From: Trogon surrucura
Lineage: Eukaryota > Chordata > Aves > Trogoniformes > Trogonidae
Length of the DNA: 64,000 nucleotides
Reading direction: 5' to 3'
NCBI GenBank assembly: GCA_020746105.1
Contig: CM036624.1
Coordinates: 29,472,084 to 29,536,083 of the forward strand
The position numbers were made by a program, and so were the translations under genes. Position 1 is the stretch's first letter. Every line of letters starts with the position of its first letter. Below are positions 13,879-25,853 of this stretch, in pieces. A model generated the notes under the pieces. The model made no database searches, was not told the origin of the DNA, and was given only the letters and a program-made list of their open reading frames with translations.

Positions 13879-13897
13879 TATTTATTTATTTATTTTT
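13879..13897. repeat. (TTTA)n short repeat
   Basis: Four TTTA-type units in a row ending in a T run. Confidence 0.75.
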
Positions 13898-14325
13898 GTC
13901 AGTCAAGGGTTGGTTTCATTTTACAGAATAGTTGAATAGGGAAACTATGACTGAAGTATCATTTTCAAGCATGTAGTCTACATATTAGTGATCAACATGC
14001 TTGCTATACCAATGTTTTATTCTAAGAAATGCCCGTATTTTTTTTAAGCAAAATGTAGGCATAAAAATGCATATGGCTGACTTGGATTGGGAGATAAATC
14101 TCTAAAAACATAGCCAAGCAAACCCAATACAATGGAGCTGAAAACAAAAACAACTGAAACCTCCCCCCAAATAGTTCCATTTGTGACAGTGTAATGATTA
14201 TACAAATCTTGACGTATATAGGAGAGCTTAAGAGTAAACATTTCCAAGTGGTTTTATTTGTCTAGTGTTCACAGCTTCTTCAGAATGAAGGAAAAGTCTT
14301 TCCAGGAAGCATCTGTGTATTATTA

Positions 14326-14510
14326 GGGGCCTGGTTAGCTCACTCAGTTAGAGCGTGGTGCTGATAACACCAAGGTCGTGAGTTTGATCCCCGTTGGGTC
14401 CCCATGTGTTGCCTGGTCTAGTTGAGAGGCGTCCCTGCCCATGACAGGGAGGTTGGATTAAATGATCTCTAAGGTCCCTTCCAGTCTAGGCCATTCTATG
14501 ATTCTGTGAT
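14326..14510 (+). mobile_element. tRNA-Ile-derived SINE with CR1 tail (TguSINE1-like)
   Basis: Positions 14327-14402 look like a degenerate tRNA: an A-box-like TTAGCTCACTCAGTTAGAGC, an anticodon stem-loop TGGTG-CTGATAA-CACCA (GAT, isoleucine), and a B-box-like GAGTTTGATCC. The remaining 108 nt are a CR1 3' end finishing in CCATTCTATGATTCTGTGAT, the terminus recognised by CR1 reverse transcriptase. No clear target-site duplication, as usual for CR1-mobilised copies. The degenerate A and B boxes suggest an older, inactive copy. This architecture is the one described for passerine tRNA-CR1 SINEs; the subfamily is not assigned. Confidence 0.9.
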
Positions 14511-15937
14511 TACCAATCATAAAAATCTAATGAAACATTTGAAAATTAAAGTTGAGGTAGCAAATATTGACTATAGGATAGAATTTGTGAAATGCAAAAT
14601 AGAGCAAAACTCTTAACTACAAAAAAAGCATTATTTTTAATGTCGGTAGGTGTGTCTGTCCTGGGGGAGCTATCATGCAACTGCCATTATCGTAATCTGG
14701 GGACTGCTTCTGCATCAATAGATGACCTGTGGATCTTCTTTAAGAAGAATAATGTTTCTAATCATAAGTGTTTAGCTATTTATTCTTGTTTCTTTATGTT
14801 CGATTGTGAGTGGAAACCAGGCAACAGCAACTTGGATGCCAGCTTTTTAACATTTGAGAGTATTTAAGACAGAGGAGTAGGAGCTTAAGTGTGCTCAGAA
14901 AAAAGCAGGAGAGTTTATGAAATTCTGGGGAAATTTCAGGCTGAAAGCTGAAGAGCTAGAGGCTTGGTGCTTACAATGAAAGGAGTGAAGGGGTGCAAGG
15001 TGTGGCTGAGAAGCCATTAACAGCTGTGCACAGAACACAAGTAGGGCCCATCACAGCTGAAAAAATAATTGTGAACTTTTTTACAAAGTACTTGGCCTAA
15101 TTGTGTTCTGGCTATCGGGTTTTGATGTTGGTAGCAGGGAATTATTTTTTGTTTTGGGGTGGTTTTTTAGGAGATACTATAACTGAGTACTAGATCTTTT
15201 TTCCTCAGAAAGAAGTAAATGTTGTGTCTTCCCACGGGGAGAGCTTTGAGAAGAAAGAGGTTGGTTGATATATTCCTCTTCTTTAGTTTACGGGTCTGCA
15301 ATCAAAAAATCTTGTTTACTTTGGTCTGCCAGCCCAAATACCAAGTGCATTGAATGATCTTTTCATATTGCTGAATGCTAGTGTACTTTCTCTGAACAGA
15401 TCGGTGGTTCTGTATACTTAGTTCTTTTTTCAGTCTCTAATAAATGGGCAAAGAAATGTCTTGATTATTTTTATAGAAATAGGTACATTCTGTAGAGCAG
15501 AAGTTTGTGCTCGGAGGGAGTTTAAGGGGAGCCAAAGTGATGTCCCCAGTGTTTTCAGCCTGCTTCGTGAGCCTTTTGTATGTCATGTTCTATTACCTCT
15601 GAGTTGGAAGATACTAAAACAAAATCCATTAAGACAAGACCTAATGTTACCTCATCTGCCTTACGTACAAAAAGATAGATGAAGACTATCATTCTTCTGT
15701 ATAGAGAAAGCCAAATGTCCATTCTCCCTCCAATTCCCGAGGCTTTATAAACAAGCATTTGTGTTCGTTCTTTGATAAAGCAACCACAGAAAAAGCCGAG
15801 GCAGTTGATTGCATAAGCCTGATGGCTGGAAGGTGGGATCCTTAGGCCTCTCGCTGCTTCCTGGCCTCAGACTGTTCTCATTCAAGTCTGTTACAAGCTA
15901 CCTAAAAAAACTTCAAAAGCTTCTGAAACTGCTGGAC

Positions 15938-15954
15938 TTTTTTTTTTTTTTTTT
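15938..15954. repeat. Poly(T) tract
   Basis: 17 uninterrupted T residues in intron 1. Unlike the 9591 tract it has no adjacent reversed poly(A) signal, so no retrocopy is proposed. Confidence 0.9.
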
Positions 15955-18611
15955 GGTATGGAACTAGCACCATTTCTTTACTTCTGGTGTATCTTGTAGT
16001 CCTCAAGAGCGGCTCATGTTGTTTCGTTGTACTCTACAGGGGTATACTCTTCTGCTCTCTGAGATGATTTTCTACCTTTTTTAGTGGTTTTCTGGCTTTT
16101 TTTTTCCTCTCACTTTCTAGAACTGTGGTGGTTTTCAGTAAAAACTAAGACTCCTTCTCTGTGGTTTGGGTTAACAGGAGAGTTGTTGTTCAGCTGCATA
16201 ATGTAAAATAAAAGAAGAACATTGTTAATTATATATGACTAGACTTAATAGCTGTGTCCAGACATATATTGCAGAATTCTGATTCCCTTCCCCAGGGTAA
16301 GTTTGAAATAGCTGTGAGCTGCCAGGTTTACTTTCTGTATAGACTGTTCCCAGCTCTCACCAAAATAACCTAGGCTTTTTGAGCTTTTATGCAACTATAT
16401 GTGTCTGTATGTACAAGTAAGATGTTGTGGGTACAAAATTTGCTCTTTAGTGGTGTGTGGAATAATACAGCATATTCTAATTGATAACCAACTTGACCTT
16501 ATTTTTTCTTTCCAATTCCTTTCTTTCCTTCCCGTACTTTGACCTCTGAATTCACCGCATTGACTGGGGAGTTAATAATACTGTCTTGGATGTGCTTGAA
16601 GCCCTAACTGTTTTTAGCGTGGAGTAATTAATAGTAAGGCCCTTTGTTATTTAAATCCTTTTGGAGGTCATCAGTGATCTTGAAGGTTGGTTTGTCTTTA
16701 AGACCACTGAAACAGAAAGAAGTCTCCTTGTTCCTTTGCCTGTATTGCGTTTGTGCAGAGAGAGAATTGAAATGAAAAGCGGAAGTATGGAAAATAATGT
16801 TCAGACATTTTATTGATCAATCTAGGAAGAAAATAGCAAATTCAGTCTAGGTACAGACTAAAAATTTATGCTACTATTGACTTACCTGCTAAAGGAAACA
16901 TTCGTGTAGTACTTAATGTGTTGTGAAGTCTTGATGAAGTAGTATTTTTTGAGATTTTCTAGTTTTCAGGTAGCTTTATCAATTTATCCGTTGTGAAACA
17001 CAACCCTGATAACTGATCTATATTGAAGAATAAACTGAGCATAATCTGTTTAATACGGTGGGCTAAGTATTTTGAGGAGTGCTTCACCCTTCACGTCTCT
17101 GTCTTACCTCCCTTACCCCCACACTTCTCTTGGATGACATGTTTAGCAACTGTTACTCTGACATTAGATTTTTACTATGTGCTTTCTATAATGATCTCCC
17201 TGTTATGCTTTAATAGCATTAATGTTTACTTCTCTTTAAAAGACCTGGGAATGAAGCAAGAGGTTCAAATTCAGTGAAATCCAAGAGAAGACTGTTTTTC
17301 AAAATTGTTGTATTGATTGCAACAGCTGATAATATTACCCTTAAAGAAGCAGCTTATTTTCATATTAAGTTCATGTTATGGACCTTGATCATTGCAACTT
17401 AAATAACTTTCCTGTCTGAACAGAATAAACAATGTGTTTGCTTTTCTAGGCAAGACAGTTCATTACAGCTTATAATGGGAAAATGTAATGTGTCTGGGCT
17501 GGGATGCTATCATCAGCTCTTCTGACAAATCTGTGAAGCTCTGTAGAGCTTCACTGATTTCCACTGATGTTCAGCCGAAAGTAAGAATTGAAACCTGAGA
17601 AGTCTTAATTATTAACTGTAACTGAAATGCATTTTCATGTGTGTTCTTCAGTGGGTACTTGATTGATTCTGATCCTATAATGTGTCCTTAAAGGTGAAAA
17701 CAATCTTATTTATACCGATCTTATATGCAAGGGACTTGAAAATATATCGATTAAAAATAGGCTGCTGTGTCATAAGCGTTACATGGATTCCTCTGAATTT
17801 TTTTTTTTAGTGATTTGATGTTGGCTAATGGAAAATGTTAAGCATATTTCCCCCCCTTCTTTTTATATAAGTTTCTGACAGGAAATCTGTAGCTAAATAT
17901 CACTTTATGATTTCCATCTGTTCATGTATAATAGTGTTTTATAATGCGGTCCAGATTGCTGCCCAATAGAAATGTCCCATAGCAAGAGATAGGTTTTCAA
18001 GTGATTGTGCCACATACTAATTATTTTTTAATGAGTGCTTCATTTAATTTTGAAGAAAAGTAACTCATTTTAAAGACAGCTTCCTTGATGCAAAAAAATC
18101 CGCTAATTAACTAAGCTAGCGCCTTATTTTCTTGTGCCACTGTTTAAAATAAATGTTTCGGTAATTGTACTATTATAGTAAAATAAGAAAAGAAAATGTG
18201 CCCTTAGTATCAAAGGGAAAGAAAAAGTAGACAGCAGAAACAGAAGAGTGTTGAAGTGTTTCTTAGTGAACTTTCATGATCTCTGCACTGTGTTTCCCAG
18301 CCAGTGTGGACTGGATTGAAGAGCCCTTATGGTAACAGATGTAACATATAGCATTTTTATTTTGAGAACTTGGGTGATTTCCTCAAGTATTAAGAGTAAC
18401 TGATAAAACTATTAAGACATTAGCTCTTAAAAGATGTATGTCAGCGTGTTCTAAAATCAAAGTTTCCATCCTTCACAGACGGGAAGAAAGGCTTGGTAAT
18501 GGGAACCAGTTGAATCTGTATAGCGGGACAACAAGGCGACTTACGTGTGTTATTCATGCTCTTTGTCACACGTCAGTCTTGGTTTTTTTTGACCAGTTGA
18601 CTGTAAATCAT

Positions 18612-18672
18612 TGCAGGGGGGTTGGACTAGATGACCTTTAAAGGCCCCTTCCAACCCAAGCTATTCTATCAT
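18612..18672 (+). mobile_element. CR1 LINE 3' end fragment
   Basis: A GGGGGGTTGGACTAGATGACCTTTAAAGG block, then CCCCTTCCAACCC and a degenerate CTATTCTATCAT end. This is the conserved last ~60 bp of avian CR1. It is severely 5'-truncated with no ORF, and sits in intron 1, sense orientation. Confidence 0.88.
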
Positions 18673-18911
18673 AAACGGTAGGTTATTGTTGCTTTTCTTT
18701 ATGCAATTTGCAATCAAGTTACCTTTAAATAGCTTTACTGCCTGAGAGTTTCCATCTTTCCCATCTACTGATAATCTGAGTAATCAAATTAACAGGAAAA
18801 TAGTTTTAATATTTATCAGCTTAGGGACAACTGTATTGTGTGTTAAATGAGCCATGATGCTGTCTGTGACTTCCAAATTGGGCTGAAAGTACCTCTGAGA
18901 GGAAGAGCTGT

Positions 18912-18927
18912 GCTCCCCCTAGTGAGG
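18912..18927 (-). promoter_or_regulatory. CTCF-like motif in HS2ST1 intron 1
   Basis: CTCCCCCTAGTGAGG resembles the reverse complement of the CTCF core, in the same orientation as the 38669 site. A weaker match. Confidence 0.25.
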
Positions 18928-19017
18928 ATTAGCTTTATGATAGCCTAAATAATTGCAAAGAGCTCTCACTTCCTAAAAAGAAATATGTGGTTTATATCCA
19001 TGTTGGCTGTTCAGAAA

Positions 19018-19079
19018 GTAATTTTATCTGGAAATGTACAAGTCGTTAAGACTTCAGAAGTTACTGTAGTATGTGCAAG
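19018..19079. repeat. Dispersed 60-bp repeat, copy A
   Basis: TAATTTTATCTGGAAATGTA... to ...GTAGTATGTGCAAG. It aligns with 20459-20517 over its full length with about nine differences and a single-base gap. Similarity drops off on both sides. Family unknown. Confidence 0.7.
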
Positions 19080-19484
19080 AGAGGTGTGTGTTTACAAGAC
19101 AGTTTCACCTTTCGCCAAGACAGTCTGTTGCAGATATTTTAATGGCGTGAACGTGAAGTTTTCTGGGATTTGCAGCTCAGTTGTTATCACTTCACAAATG
19201 TTCTCTCCAGATAAGCTCATTTCCTATGGTTTGTTTCCTGGGGCTGTATGCTTTGCAGAGGGTGACCCTTTGTGAAGGAGGAGGTAGCAATCCACCCGAA
19301 GTTCAGAAGCTGGAACTGTTCACATAGGTGGTCATGAGGGAGCATGAACCTCTCGTTTCGTGAAATGAAAGCCATTGGATTGAACTGCTTTTTTGATGAA
19401 TATACTGAATGAGTTAGTATCTGGGCTGAAAGCAGGGATTGTTCTCAACTGCTTATATCCACAACAGATGTGCAGAGACAGCTA

Positions 19485-19680
19485 GTCTGACTCCCACGGC
19501 TCGCTTGGGCTAGACAGCGCCATTAAACTTCTGTCAATTACCCCATTGCCAGTCACATCGCAGCGGCTTGCGACAGCTTTCCTCTGATGGCAGGAGAGAC
19601 GTCTGGTGTGTTCCAATGCGAAGTCATGTTCTCCTCCTCGGAAAGAGGCAGCGTGAAACTCCTATGCTTCAAAGATATCG
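19485..19680. promoter_or_regulatory. Possible conserved element in HS2ST1 intron 1
   Basis: About 200 bp with retained CpGs (ACGGCTCGC, AGCGCC, ATCGCAGCGGC, TTGCGAC, GACGTC) and CAATTACC, in an otherwise CpG-poor intron. No ORF or repeat signature was recognised. Confidence 0.25.
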
Positions 19681-20458
19681 AGAGCAGTGATTTAAAAACA
19701 AAACCCCACAATGCTTAAAATGACTTTTTTCCTCCCCTCTGAGCAGTTGGAAGACGCAAAGGCAGAAAAGAGCTGTGACAGCTCAGCTTTTTTGGTCCAA
19801 AAGAAACCTGCTTTTTGGAAACATGTTCTCTTTTAAATTTGGTTGAAGAACAGGTTAAAAACAGTTTATGGTGCATAAAAAAAATAATCTGGAACTTCAG
19901 TAATTTTTGTAAGTGGCACGTATGAAGTCAAGTGAAATTTCTGCTACCTGTTGAATTCACAGGCCTGTAACATTGACTACCTTTTCTGTAGTCTCTGAAA
20001 GAAATGCCTATTTTAACCAGATTTTCGAGATAATAACGTCAACATTTGGGAATATAAAGGGGAGCCTGCTTGGGCTGAATAACCTATTTTAAATTTAACA
20101 TAATTTTGCTGAAAAAAATAGATATACATGTATACCAAAGTACAGCTCTGTATCTTGCTTGAGAGTTCTCGTATCTTCTCAGTTGGCCATAGGCTAGTAG
20201 CATGCAGAGATCCGAGTCCTGATCTATAAGAAATTCGATCCAGAATTTTCTTTTGATGAAGAGTGACTCATTTTCTTGTTGATATGGTGATGTTTGAAAC
20301 ATAGTGAGAAGTTTTACCCTGAGTCAATTTCAATCCTGCAAATTCATGTCAGCCCATGGTATCCTCTCTCTCCAGAGAAGAAGATAGCATGGTGTGAACT
20401 AAGTGTCAGAAGAGGTGAGAAAATATTTTGTGGAGGCTGTTTAAAAACTAGGAGAAAT

Positions 20459-20517
20459 TAATTTTATCTGAAAATGTAGAAGTAATAAGTCTTCAGAAGT
20501 TGCCGTAGTATGGGCAA
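20459..20517. repeat. Dispersed 60-bp repeat, copy B
   Basis: Direct-orientation partner of 19018-19079, about 1.44 kb downstream, roughly 85% identical by eye. Confidence 0.7.
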
Positions 20518-23500
20518 GTTTACAGTTTACGTGCAGCCCAAGTATTTCTTGTTTTTTTGAGGTTGATAAATTGTGGGTTTTTGAAAAAAAAAGAAAAGGG
20601 GAGGGGGGAAGAAAAAGATGCTTGAATCAGAAGGTCAGGTGACTTTGCACTTGAAAAGTGTACAGTAGCAATGTGGCTTTTGTCTGTTTTTAAAAGGCAT
20701 TTGTAGATGTCCAAATCTGGGAGGGGTGCATTAACACTAGCCTTTAACACTGTTACAGTAGTAGAAATGCTGTCCTTGCTGTATCCTAACAAGTCATTGT
20801 AAGTCTGTGTGATTCATGGGAAACTGTGAGCAGAGGCATCTGACTATTAGCAGGGTGTCAGGAGAGTCTGTAGCTATCTGAAAGGTCCAGAGGAAGAAGA
20901 TGTGGCAAAAAAGCTAAAAGGGTAAGAAGATAATGTAGTTGAAGAAGACTAGTATGCAGATGCTATTCTATAGTGGGCATACTGTGCTGCTAAATTATTT
21001 GTTACCAAACCACATGAGTTTGTCTGTTATTTATTTCTAAGTACCAGTTTACTGAACTCCTCGTGCAGGAGCTTTCATACTTTTTCCCCTCCACAGCTGC
21101 TTGTATTGCTTTTTTAGAAAGAACAATGTTGCTTCCTTTAAGAAAAGTCCAGTGAAGAGACTTGCCAGGAATTGTTGATGGCGTGGAACTAGAGCAGGGA
21201 CTGAGAAGGTGAAGGGTGGGAATCTGCACGTTCTCACTGTTACTTACGTATCCTGGAGCTTCCCTCGAACCACGTGGTACTGGAAAGGACTCTCGCCTCT
21301 TGGCTTTTCTTCCCTTGTCTGCTCAAACCTGTGTCTGAATTGTTCCTACCATGATATGATGTCTTTAGAGCTCTGTTGGTACACGGGTAGTTCCCTTTCT
21401 AGCCACTGCAACTGAATTTGATGAGGATTGGGAGTCAAAGTTCCTTTTATTCCTACTTCATTTTGATTTTGTCTATCTTACTCCTTATGTAACAATCTTG
21501 CCAGAGAAGCTGTGTCATGGTGAAGAAGTCATTTTCATGTTTTCCTCTGCTCACTCAGTCTGAAGAATAACTTCAGTGTGTGACATGTTTCTGGAAGGTA
21601 ATATGTCATCTCCCTGGAAACAGAATTTACCAGTTGTATTTTTTGCTTTGAAGGATTCCAGATAAATAAGCTATTTCTTACAAAAAAGTCTATCAATTGG
21701 TATATCCTCCCACAGAAGTTTATAATAGTCCCACCCCCCAGAGTAATGGTTTGGATTAAAATGTCTTTCTGACTTAACACTCCAAAGAGGTAACTTCCAC
21801 TTCATATAGTATAAAGGAAAACTTGTGTTTTCCCGTATGTGTTTTATTTGAATTACCAACAAATCTTAATATTTATATGTATCCTTACATGGTTACAGAT
21901 TGTTAACACAAAAATGAAGTTTTCAACCTTACTATTCATATATGCAAAAATAGTAATTGAGACCAGTGTGATTTGAGGGTGATGATGTAGTGAAACAGCA
22001 AGGTAGGTTTAAAAAAAAAATTTAAAATATATGTGGAAACCATCAGTGGTCACTGGAGACTTAAACCAAAGGCAGCTCAGGAAATTTGGGGTTCACATAT
22101 GAGGAATAGAGAGTTTAAAGCTGGTTTTAGATGACTTTTTAGTAGCTGTAATACTGATGTAGGAAGGAAGTGTTCTGTCTGTTCAGCTTCTCTGGGGAAA
22201 GCTGAGCTGAGACCGGTACCTCCGTCTCCGGCGAGAGCACAGAGTTGCCAGTGTCGCACACCTTTCTTTGGGCACATGGGCCGTGCAGTTCCAACAAATC
22301 TTTGTCTCAAAACATGGTTTTAGCATTGCTACTCATCTGTGCTATGTAATGTATTTTTTAAAATCAAGTTAAAATATCTCAAGTGGCTCAGTACTGACAA
22401 TTCAAAACGCTTTCTCTCTGAATGCCAGCAAAAGGATTATGCCTTTACAGAGCTCTACAGGTTTCAGCCATATTAGAAATGGGTTAATGCTAGATTTTGA
22501 GCTATCGACTATTGTTGGAAGCAGATTACTTTGCTTGTATAAAATAAAATCTGACAATTTAAAGTCTTAATGTCTGCAAAAGATATTCTGACTGAATGTG
22601 TGGGTGTTTTTGGTGGTTGGTTTGGTGTTTTGCTTTTTTCAAGACCAGTCAGCTCTTTATGTACTGTGCAATTCTATAATGATGTGTAAAGCTAAATTAA
22701 CTTTCTCATTGTTCTGGGGGCTGTCATAAAGTGAACATTTTAATGAATTTGAAATACTAAAAAGAGAATTTTGATTCCTTCTTTCTCTGATCTTACGGGA
22801 GGCATGTCTGTAGAAATTCTTTTTTACTTTTATTTCAGTGGCATTGTGTTATCCAGCATAACTTCCTGCAATTCTGAGTTCCAGTAGGTTCAGTGATGAT
22901 GTATGTACCTGCTGACAATGAATAATTATGGTATATTTCAGTCAGGAAGTATTGGTAGACATTGATGAATACAAGTCTATTGTATCCCTTAGTGCCGTGG
23001 GACCAAAGGGGCTGGAGGTTTTACTTTTTTGCAACAACTCACTAAGATGCAGTGAGGGAATTGCTTGCCCTTTTGCCCTGGTCAAGTTTTCATCAAAAAA
23101 GGACTGATTTGGGGGGAAAACACAGTATTTCTTATGCATATAGGAAAAGAATTCTTTTTAATTAAAAAGCTTAATCCCACCTAAATCAGGATTAACACCC
23201 AGAGGCTTTCAGTGAGCGTCTGGCTCAGCTACCGGTGGGAAGTTTTTTGTACAAAACCACCTTGCTGCTCAGCTCAGCAATGTGGGACCGTTTCTGATTT
23301 TACCAAGGACAAAGTGCTCTGTATCCCACTGACATGAAATCAGATAAAGCTCCTGTTTGTATCATTTTGATTTGGCTAATCAATGTCTGTTGCAAAGAGG
23401 TTTTATAGCAGTGTTGTTGGTACGCAAGCGTATTTGAACTGGGTGTGACTGCCGCTGTTTCTGGGCATGGAGAGCATGAACGTGGAAGGTTTGCCTTAGC

Positions 23501-25668
23501 TGGCTGGTTGTGTCCCAAGTGTTCCCTAATGCACCAGACTAAGCCTGGGGATTTCATCTGGGTTTTTCTCATGAAAGCCCCTTTGAACTTGCAGGGTAGG
23601 GAACGTGTTGCAAAGGCTCGCAGGCTTTCCTTTGTGATACTCTCTCTGCCGACTTAGTGAACTGGCTGGGCCGCTGCTACTTTTAATCCTCTGAAAGTCA
23701 GAGGGGAAAGGCTACCTTTAAGGCAGGGAATGATTTTACTCAGAAGGGAACCAGGTTGATACCACACGCATTTGTTTTCCTAGTTCTGCTTGAGTATGGC
23801 TCGGACCCCCAGGTGTGAAGAAGTGTAGGATATAGCAAGAAGAGTTTTCCAGAGGTAGTTTAAAAAGAATTTAATTTAGTGTTTGTTGTAGTTCTAGCAT
23901 TTAATTAAAAAAGAGTTTTTCTTGTACTTTAAAATAGCTTTGATGCTCCTGAAATGTAATTTTAGAGTGGTCTGTGTGTTGCTAGAACGTATCTGCATTC
24001 ATGCTTATTTTATTTTTCATCTTGATCTCAGATGAAGTATTCAGGCTGCAAGCCTAAGACTGGAATAAAAGCAGTATTTTTTTTTAGATATGCTGATATT
24101 TAAGCTACATGAGCTAGCAGATCTCTCGATTAACAATTTACAGTGTTTTGGGAAAAATGAGAGATACATTTCATTTGTGTATAAAGCAACCAGGATGTAT
24201 AATTAAATTCAAGTCCTTAAAATGAAGCTAAGAGCAAGATAAATAGTGTTCACAAAGAAAACAAAGTATAATCAAGAACTTATCTAATCAGTATTTTAAA
24301 AAAGTAATTAAAATTAATTCTGTTATGACTTAACAACAGTGGGGCTCATTCAGCATGCAGACTGATTTCTGCTTTTTCAAAGGACTTTACACAAACTCTT
24401 GTAACTACATTAAGGTTAGAAATCATGTTTATCACTGTAAATGCTTCGTCTGTTCACAGCCAATGTTAATCAAGCAAGTATCGTGCTGCATCTGTTGGTA
24501 CTACATAGAGTTATCATCAGCTTATTCTGGTACTCTGACTTCCTAAAATTCTTAATAAAATATTTAGATCTTCTACCTTAACGGCGTCAGTTGCCATTCC
24601 AATCAGAAGGCATTGCTGTTTGCTGGCTTGGTCTAGCTGGCAGTAGTTTGTTTTCCAGATTACGTTAGTTTAGCGAGGAAGTGTGAAGACAAGCAGGGAT
24701 ACAAGTGTAGTATGTTGGAAATAATTGTATCTTACCTATTAGTTTTATTAAATGTCATGATGACTTACTGTGTTACAGCATTGTCCGTATATACAGGTCT
24801 GTCGGTGATTTTATCAGACAATTTAGTCATCCTTTTCGCCTTTATGCTAGCCAGTACCATTTTAGAAAAAGTAAATGATTGTATGTCTGAAGAAAACTTC
24901 TGTAAAATAACAGAACAGTCTCCAGGCTGCCTTGCTAAATGGAGTTGGATGATCTATATTGAGCTTGCTTGCTTTCGTTATTTGAATTGGATTTTGCTTC
25001 AAGGAGTGACACGCACATTTGTATGCTCGGACACTTGTGACAACTGTATCCACGTATGAAACAATTCCATTAACTTTTCTTGCTAACCCTGAAGACCTGT
25101 ATTTTTAAGTCTTACTACTATACCATGTTCCTTAAAATATTCCTGTATATTTTTATGTAACTTTATAATTGCTATTAATTGCAATATTCAGGAGTTGTAG
25201 TATTGATGCTATAGATACAGCGGAAGATGTGAGTTTAGGATGCCCCTTTTCACGTAGTTACAAATTTTTCAAAATTTCATATTTGGTGGAATGAAACTTC
25301 CTTTTTCTGTTTCATTGGATGTTATTACACAAAAGTGTCTGCTATAAGCCGTATTATTTCTAGAAGTAACTATGCTTGTCAGGGTACCTGAGCTTTGTTC
25401 TATAAATGCGATTCAACCGATCTGTGACTTTTCATGGGGGTTTGTTTAGTTTTGCCCTTCCTGGGAGAGCTTGGGGTATAGGCCCTTACCTGTCCTATGT
25501 CTTATATAACTAAAACACCAATTGACTTTATAGTACGTGCATCCTGTGTCTGGTCTTGTATCAAAAGAAAGGTCACAACGTAGTCTTTCATACTCTTCAG
25601 AGTATGCTTCTCCTTGCTATCTTTGTAAACCAAAGTTCCTGAAGATGTGAAGTGATTGGCAGTAGGTT

Positions 25669-25853
25669 GGGGCCGGTTTAGCTCAGTGGGTTGAGCGTGG
25701 TGCTTGAAACACCAAAGGTCGCGGGTTCGATTCCCGTTCGGTTCTCACGTGTTGCCTGACCTAGTCGAGAGGTGGCGTCCCTGCCCACAACAGGGAGGTT
25801 GGATTAAAATGATCTCTGAGGTCCCTTCCAGCCCAGGCCATTTTATGATTCTA
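25669..25853 (+). mobile_element. tRNA-derived SINE with CR1 tail, TGA-anticodon-loop subfamily
   Basis: The head at 25669-25745 has a near-consensus A box (TTTAGCTCAGTGGG) and a good B box (GGGTTCGATTCC), with an anticodon stem-loop TGGTG-CTTGAAA-CACCA giving TGA. The tail is a CR1 3' end closing with CCATTTTATGATTCTA. It is about 95% identical by eye to the copy at 51739 and clearly less similar to the one at 14326. Relative to that one it shares GG/TG insertions (GAGGTGGCGTCC, GATTAAAATG). The intact boxes indicate a fairly young insertion in intron 1, sense to the gene. Confidence 0.92.

Noticed and set aside
24712..25059. 115-codon plus frame with hydrophobic N-terminal segments
   Set aside because: T-rich DNA encodes hydrophobic residues by default. 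No family signature, splice context or promoter was seen.
25669..25745. tRNA-like cloverleaf (also at 14327 and 51739) as genuine tRNA genes
   Set aside because: Each is fused directly to a CR1 3' end with the CR1 terminal motif and no T-run terminator follows the acceptor stem, so they are SINE heads.
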